Below are positions 58,223-64,000 of a stretch of DNA of 64,000 nt, in pieces (the first letter of the stretch is position 1; every line of letters starts with the position of its first letter). A program made the position numbers and the translations under genes. The stretch comes from Apostichopus japonicus (Eukaryota; Echinodermata; Holothuroidea; Aspidochirotida; Stichopodidae): positions 23,917,168 through 23,981,167 of the forward strand of contig NC_092569.1 in the NCBI RefSeq assembly GCF_037975245.1, in the 5' to 3' direction. A model generated the notes under the pieces. It had not been told where the DNA came from and searched no databases. It saw only the letters and a list, made by a program, of their open reading frames with translations.

Positions 58223-61004
58223 ATGAAGAGAAAGATGTTGTTTCAACTTTTCTTTTTGGAAGTGATCATCATCGGTACGGTGCAAGCCGGAAGTAAGTAT
58301 TTCTCTTTCGTAATAACCAAAAATAATCCAGTTCCACAAAAACGGAGTAGAGTACGTTATGATGTTTTTTTTTATTTTAAATGTAAATAGGATTAATAGG
58401 GTAAATAGGATACTGTATCTGTCTTATTGAATTTAAGAAGAAAAAAACTACAGATTAATCCCTGTTGTAACCTTCTATTTGCATCGCTGTATGGAAATTA
58501 AATTTTCTTTGGCAGCCTTCTTGCAGCTAACAAGATCATTTATATATCCCTATTTAGTTCCTTGCATAACCCTCTACACCCAGTTATGTTTCTATGCTAT
58601 ATCGGGATGAAATCATGACATGATTCTGTCAGTGAGCCTATCTGCATTTACACACTTTTTCACTACTTCCTCAATTGGTTACAATAGATAGGCCTATAGT
58701 AACATTACATGGAATAGTATTTCATATTATTGGCAGTTAAGGTTCAAAGAATATCTGTACTTGGATGGAACTTTACTTAAGGAAAGGCTGCATGGTATAA
58801 TAGTGTATACTATGCTAAGTATATAGGCTTCGAACATGGTATTAAGAGAACACTAACAACCTAACGTTTAATCTAGAGCATAATAAAGAAACATAATCAA
58901 ATGGTGGTTGAGTTTAAATAATAACAATTGTACACCAAAATATTTCTTTCATCGTCATCATCCCTTTTAACAACAGTGTGGATGATCTACATAACGGCTT
59001 CTTACTGAGAAGGTATTCCACGTTTGCTTATACAGTTATTCGAGCAAACCAGTCGGAGCAAAACAGTCCGCGAATTCTGGACTGAGAGCGATAATGCATT
59101 TTTCAATACTTCCCTCAATTGGCTTCGATGCATGTACCCTATATTTTGTTTATAGTCTTATTTAAGTTCCTAAAATATGTCATTTCTATGCTATCTGAAG
59201 TTCAATTTCTAAATCAAAATTGCCGCATATGTGTTCGATTCCAAGATATACACATTTGACGCTTTGATAAATCTGAGAAACTCATTAAATATATGCAAAC
59301 TATGACATGGTGTGCTACGCTCATGAATATTTCTTATTGAAGTCTTAATAAGTTATCCACCTAATTAAAAGCCCACAAATATCATTTGAATAATGAAACG
59401 TTTGAGTAATGTGACGAATAATGTGACTTTTCAAAGAAGACAATAAAATATTTCAAAAATGGCATGTATTCAGTGGCCTTAAAAAGAAGGTTTTGATAAT
59501 AAAGGGAAAACATAACAGAAACTTAGGCAGTCACTCCGTTTACATCATCAATGTACACAAGGGCGGCGGAAGCACTTTTAATCTGGGGGGGCACCGACAT
59601 CAAAGGGCACTTTGCAGAAATTCGATTGGACTGATGCAGCCTTATATTTAGTACCCTTTATAACTCTTATTGTATTATCTTATTTGCGTATACACATCAC
59701 TCCATCAACCCCCCCTCCCCCACTCAAGGAAAATATGCATACTAGCACTGTAATATCCAATGTGCAAATTGGGAAACAAGGAACAAGTTTTCTTTTGAGA
59801 CAAAATGAGGTGAAATCATGCTAGTTGCTAAAGTAGGAATCTTCCGAATTAGAGTTAATTTCTTGTTAATATCTTAACAATTTTTTTTATTCGAAATAGC
59901 TTTGAGTTTCAGCCACAGAAATTCATTAAAAGTCAGGGGCGTAGCCAGGATTTGCAAAGTTGTATGCACGACTATCTGAGCGGAGCGCCACCATCGGTTG
60001 GCGCGGAGCGTACAAGAAATTTTTTAGTTTTACAAACCCCTCAGATGGCCGGAAACGGCCCTTCCCGAGTGTTCATTCTGGTTCCGTGGCCTCTTGCTAA
60101 CTTGAGACACCTCAATTTTTATGTAGAAAAAGGGCACATTTTTAACCTGAGGAAAAGTGGGGGGGCACGTGCCCCCTGTGCCCCCCCGGTTCCGCCGCCC
60201 TTGCATAATGTTTATTCATAAATAAAACTAGAATTAAGAAAAGATTTGTAAATTGGTCAACCTTTGATGGATTTTGATGGGAATTACAGCTATTGTCATG
60301 GTTTCAAACGATTTTAAAAGTGATGAGGACAATGTTGTTCATAGGTGTTGGTAGACCTTTAAGGACGGTTAGCGCGCCGATGTACCGCTGGTGACGTCAG
60401 TCAATTCGAGTCCTGTCGTACCGTCTGTGTCCATTGAATAACATAATCATTTCATTGTTGAAGCGACGAAATTAATGATCATATTGGATTTTTTTCTGAT
60501 TTTTTTTTTGCAATATTTCAGCTAAGTAAACAGTCTATGGTCCATAAATTTTAGTCGTGCTTGAAAATAAAACATTTGAAATTATGTGTAAGGTCTAAAA
60601 GGAGGTTAAGGTTTACACACTAAATTCACCTGGATCCGCGCCTGACGTCACTGTGATTCGTTCATTTATTTATTTTTGTTTTTTTCACAAAATTCACAAC
60701 TTTCAACAATATTATCAACATGGTCATGACAAAGTTTATAAGTAAATGATAGCTATCACTGTGTTTGTTATTTCATGACAAGCTGGACGACTGTAAAACA
60801 ATGTTCGCATTCGTTGTCTTGTCTTGTCTTATCTTGTTTTGTTTTTATAATAACTTGATTTTGTGGCTGAGGATCTTTTTACAGATTGTACGTGTAGCTG
60901 TTTCTGAGGTTTTTTTCTGCTTGTTTTCTTACTCATAGAGTTGTGTGATTTTGCTGAGAAATTTCCATGTAAAGGAAGCCACTGTTTACCTTCACCTTGT
61001 AAAG
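58223..61004 (+). CDS. Exons 1-2 of the right FReD-type secreted protein gene
   Basis: Exon 1, 58223-58292, encodes the signal peptide (MKRKMLFQLFFLEVIIIGTV, then QAG) and ends in a phase 1 GTAAGT donor. Exon 2, 60939-61004, encodes KLCDFAEKFPCKGSHCLPSP then CK, with four cysteines, and is phase 1 at both ends. Both exons are open, and this copy keeps the final cysteine lost in the paralogue at 7120. The intron carries the 646-bp transposon. In this locus the following modules (mini-exons, TIL, EGF/FReD) are found only on the - strand at 61310-62430, and the next + strand exons are Ser/Thr-rich at 63711 onwards. The complete product therefore cannot be predicted. Confidence 0.75.
59558..60203. 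mobile_element. Non-autonomous TIR transposon, family B, with filled and empty sites
   Basis: The ends CAAGGGCGGCGGAA match in inverse, with C/G differences just inside. The left arm at 72-86 shows the empty site (TGTACATAATG read in this orientation). The filled site reads TGTACA, element, CATAATG, so CA is the only duplicated sequence (2 bp). The interior is G/C-tract rich with no gene. It inserted after the arms duplicated, or was lost from the left copy. Confidence 0.88.
59934..60080. mobile_element. Family A terminal fragment nested in the family B element
   Basis: CAGGGGCGTAGCCAGGATTT is the family A end (compare 4418). It is followed by GAGCGGAGCGCCACCATCGG and ATGGCCGGAAACGG, the module also seen at 4618-4716. 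Only this end is present, so it is either a truncated insertion or part of family B's own composite interior. Confidence 0.7.
60363..60426 (+). other. tRNA-like fragment
   Basis: GGACGGT and ACCGTCT could pair as an acceptor stem (one G-U). GGTTAGCGCG resembles box A and AATTCGAGTCC resembles box B. At 64 bases it is too short for a normal tRNA, and a regular D arm does not form. Possibly a SINE head. Confidence 0.25.
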
Positions 61005-61309
61005 GTAAGTAAAAAGTAAACAGAACACAGAATGTTGTCAAATTATTATTTATATATTATAAGAAGTTTAACATGCCACAAAATGATGTTTTTGTTGTGC
61101 CTGTGGATTAGGTGGTTTTCAAACTTGACGTCTTCCTAACTCGTTTAATTTTTCATTTAAACCAAAACTACTAATACAAAATACCATTGTTTGAGAGGCA
61201 GCATTTTATATCGGTATGTGTTGGTTCGTTATAAAAATTGACAGTATTAGTCAACAAAAACTCACAAAAGCATACTTGAAATATTCATACTGTTTCAATC
61301 AAGACTTAC

Positions 61310-62430
61310 GGTCCATCCTCAACCGTTTTCCATTTTGCAAGATTCGCTGAATGGTAAACCAGGCCATCCAGTTGGCATGATTGTATAAACGCCATCTTGT
61401 GTATGTCCAGCGTCATAAACTTCCTGACAGTCTGTATACAATGACTCGCAAGTTTCACCGTCACCTTCGTATCCATCATTACAATAACACTGTCGTACTC
61501 CATTCTCGACATCACACACAGCATTGGTATCACATCTGAAGCCTTCACAGATCAGTCGGTTATTGCTACAGGAACACTTCTGGGTGCAGTTATCGTTAAC
61601 GTATGTTTTTCCATTCTAGCACAGATCAAATGTAAAATTTTAAGTTTGAAGAACAAAAATGTTGTCAGATAAAATTTTAATTCTGTGATCAAATATCCAT
61701 TAGAAATGTCATCTGACATTTAAATAGATGTCACAAAAACTCACCGATATAACCATGTTTGCCTCTGTAACGAAACAGCTGCATCTACTCGCACTGATAC
61801 AGTAACTTCCATTTAGCATTAACCCAGCTTTGCAGATACAACCCGTGCTACCTAAACAGGTACTGTTACAAGCAGACTCTCCTTTGGGAGTTTCACATGT
61901 TGCTTCACAAGTGCAGTTTCCATAGATCATGTTCGGAGGACACGTATATATCGAAGAACCTGGAGATAAGAGCAGTTTAGCTTTGAAATGTTGTGATTAT
62001 TATGTTTTGTTTCTTTTTTCCATGTAGTAACATCCTGATATGAACTTAACGACGGAAAGCTGATTGAGACTTTAAAGAAAGCATGTAAATTAAATCATAA
62101 TGCACATTAATGCTAAATTAATGTGATTTATTCTATTATCACATGATATCAGTATTGCGCTTGATATGCTACGGGACTTACCTAGAGTCGTGCCTTGTGG
62201 TTCAGCAGTGACTGCAGCAGATGGTTCCTCTGATTCTTGCACTGTCTTACCTAAACAAGGATAGAAAGCATGCTTATGAACAATTGAATAATGCATCATT
62301 AATGTGATTTCTTCTATTACCAAATGATATGATAGTGCGCTTGATATGCTACGAGACTTACCTAGAGTCGTGCCTTGTGGTTCAGTAGTGACTGCAGTAG
62401 TTGGTCCCTTTGATTCTTGCACTGTCTTAC
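61310..62430 (-). pseudogene. Inverted block: mini-exons, TIL and EGF/FReD exons on the - strand
   Basis: Exons in - strand order: 62430-62362 and 62250-62182 (69-nt Thr-rich mini-exons, KTVQESKGPTTAVTTEPQGT-like); 61959-61745, a TIL domain with regular cysteines (TCPPNMIYGNC, then CKAGLMLNGSYC); 61616-61310 with NGKTYVNDNCTQKCSCSNN, an EGF-like CYCNDGYEGDGETC and the start of a fibrinogen domain (DCQEVYDAGHTQDGVYTIMP). Splice sites are intact and phases fit. The last exon has an in-frame TGA at 61321-61319, where the conserved GGGWT of fibrinogen domains expects glycine. No signal-peptide exon is found on this strand. The block matches + strand order at 7918-9423, so a local inversion of this locus is the simplest reading. 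An independent - strand gene starting beyond the window is the alternative. Confidence 0.75.
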
Positions 62431-63710
62431 CTAAACAAGGATAGGAAAGATGTTTATGAACAATTTAATAATGCATAATTAAAGCAAAATAACATAAATA
62501 TATCATAGGAAATGAGCCGAACTTAATAAAGTTAAGGTTCAACGCAATATAAGGCTTCCCGGAATTCTATGAATATCAGCATTTCATATATAAATGTAAT
62601 GCGCCTATACCTTTAGCAATCACAATAGGCTCTATATAATGTTCTATCCAACCGGACACTGACCCAGAAATAAAGCAGATATACCTAATGAAATGCCTTT
62701 AAATTCGACTCAATCCATTTAAATCTCTAGTATTAATGTAATTTAGCCACTACATTTTCAAAGTTTCTTTGTACATATGATGTTCCGTTCATTATACAAC
62801 AATGAAACTATTTTGTTTTGCGAAATTGTTGAGACAAAGTGCAGTGATGCATCTCAATAGATATGTCTCCATGCAAACAGTGTCACATAAGGTTATCTTG
62901 ATTTTATCTAAAGTTAGTATTGGGCATTCCGATTCCAATAAAGTCAGATCCATGCCAATAATCTGTCAACAGACATTTTAATTTCCATATCGAACATATT
63001 TACCACTAGTGCAGTGATTTATTTATCGAAGGACTCAGTAGTAGGTGCAGTTCCTATTAACTTCCTTTCAGTTTGTGTTAAATTGTCGTTTTACTCTCTT
63101 TAACTTCTAACAATTCTTGTGTTCATTCACAATTGTCCTTCAAATATTGTTTGCTTCCTGACGTACAAGTTTTTAAACTTTTCAAACAAACATCATTGAA
63201 TGAACAAATTAAATATATTAAGCTAGGGTAAACTGAAATACTATTTTTGGTAACCAATGCGATGGTAGATCTACTGTGAATGAAACATGCGTATATATAA
63301 AAAGATGATGCCAGAAAAGCTAAAATTTGTAACTCATGCAAACGTATTTCCAAAATGATTCTTACCGAAAATATTTGATAACATTTCTTGCATCCGGTTG
63401 CGCGTCATAAACTAATTTTACTTAATTACATTTTCAAGTGAAATCATAGCAAAGATTCTGAGGATGGGAGCTGAGTGGGATGTACTCCGATAAACATAAG
63501 TTCAGCCAAATATCAATTAAAAAGGGAACAAAGTACAAATGTGCAGGTTTATCTAAAGAACGCTCATTTCTTATTGACCCAAATTATTCTTAAAAAGCTC
63601 TTGATAGAAATATATAGTTATATAACAGTCTACTTGACAACGGTCAAATAAGGTACTAACCAAATGATATCAAACTTAGATCATATATTTGTCCTCAAAA
63701 CATTCTTCAG
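62431..63710. other. Non-coding stretch, probably intronic
   Basis: No exon recognised on either strand. Short frames lack family features. Confidence 0.4.
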
Positions 63711-64000
63711 GCAAAGGAATTTCGACAACTACTGAGGATATCTTGACCTCTTCTACTGTACAAACATCAGATGATATACTATCCACAGAAGCTGTTGGTA
63801 GCACTAATAATCCACCAGGTGGTTATACGTACTTTTACATATTAAGAGGTTATCTGTTGTAACCATGCATGCATACATATACCATCTACAGAAACTGTTG
63901 GTAGCACTACTGAGGATATCTTGACCTCTTCAACTGCACAAACATCAGAGGATATGCCATCTACAGAAGCTGTTGGCAGCACAAACAATCCACCAGGTGG
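63711..64000 (+). CDS. Ser/Thr-rich repeat exons, partial at window end
   Basis: Exon 63711-63818 is phase 1 at both ends (TTCAG acceptor, GTGG donor). It encodes GKGISTTTEDILTSSTVQTS, then DDILSTEAVGSTNNPPG. A second exon, from about 63892 to about 63997, encodes the related ETVGSTTEDILTSSTAQTSE, then DMPSTEAVGSTNNPPG. Low complexity and Ser/Thr richness suggest an O-glycosylated linker. Phase 1 symmetry equals that of the FReD gene exons, so they could belong to the locus starting at 58223. This is inference; the rest lies outside the window. Confidence 0.6.

Larger units (their letters stand above)
56820..60295. repeat. Right arm of the large inverted duplication
   Basis: This is the reverse complement of 1-2801, with one 646-bp insertion at 59558-60203. 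The inner edge is at GATAAAGGTAGACAG (56820). The outer edge is set by the window start of the left arm, not by loss of similarity. Contents, in order: retrotransposon fragment, promoter region and first exon of a FReD gene, first-intron sequence. Confidence 0.93.

Overview
The window is eukaryotic and looks like repeat-rich, intron-containing DNA of a marine invertebrate deuterostome. An echinoderm is my best guess, from secreted fibrinogen-domain genes, SAMD3-like genes and abundant short non-autonomous transposons. That assignment is inference; no species-level marker is visible. Coding DNA is sparse: coherent protein-coding signal comes from three paralogous secreted fibrinogen-related (FReD) loci, two large DNA transposons with genes, and several retrotransposon fragments.

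Layout. (1) 1-2801 and 56820-60295 are near-identical inverted arms about 54 kb apart. Each carries the first exon of a FReD gene and a dead non-LTR retrotransposon fragment; the left arm runs off the window. (2) 3.6-12.4 kb holds a 287-bp tandem duplication, a 1.3-kb TIR element and a decayed FReD gene on the + strand. That gene has a hAT-like MITE (8-bp target duplication) in its TIL exon, in-frame stops, and a retrotransposon tail cutting its last exon. (3) 12.8-12.97 kb is a degenerate telomere-like CCCTAA array. (4) 12967-28049 is a 15.1-kb DNA transposon with CACTG termini, TA target duplication and GAGTRA subterminal repeats. It encodes an 845-codon C2H2-plus-DDE transposase of the CACTA (Tnp2-like) type and, downstream on the same strand, an eight-exon, phase-perfect 548-residue SAMD3-like protein. 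(5) 28411-42829 is a second 14.4-kb CACT-ended transposon with different (TAGTCA) subterminal repeats. It carries remains of a SAMD3-like gene on the - strand, and a 4.1-kb foldback element sits in one of that gene's introns. (6) 42853-49460 is an array of roughly 1-kb tandem repeats in which a 67-nt block flanked by splice-like sites recurs five times. (7) 49.5-56.8 kb is satellite, minisatellite, foldback and microsatellite DNA. (8) 56.8-64 kb holds the right arm and a third FReD locus. Its exons 1-2 and its Ser/Thr-rich exons are on the + strand, but its mini-exons, TIL exon and EGF/FReD exon are on the - strand, which implies a local inversion.

The most interesting system is the pair of large CACT-ended elements. 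A SAMD3-like gene lies inside both pairs of termini, although their terminal and subterminal sequences differ. In plant En/Spm a second protein, TnpA, binds the subterminal repeats. I infer that the SAMD3-like protein could be an analogous accessory protein of these animal elements, or a recurrent cargo.
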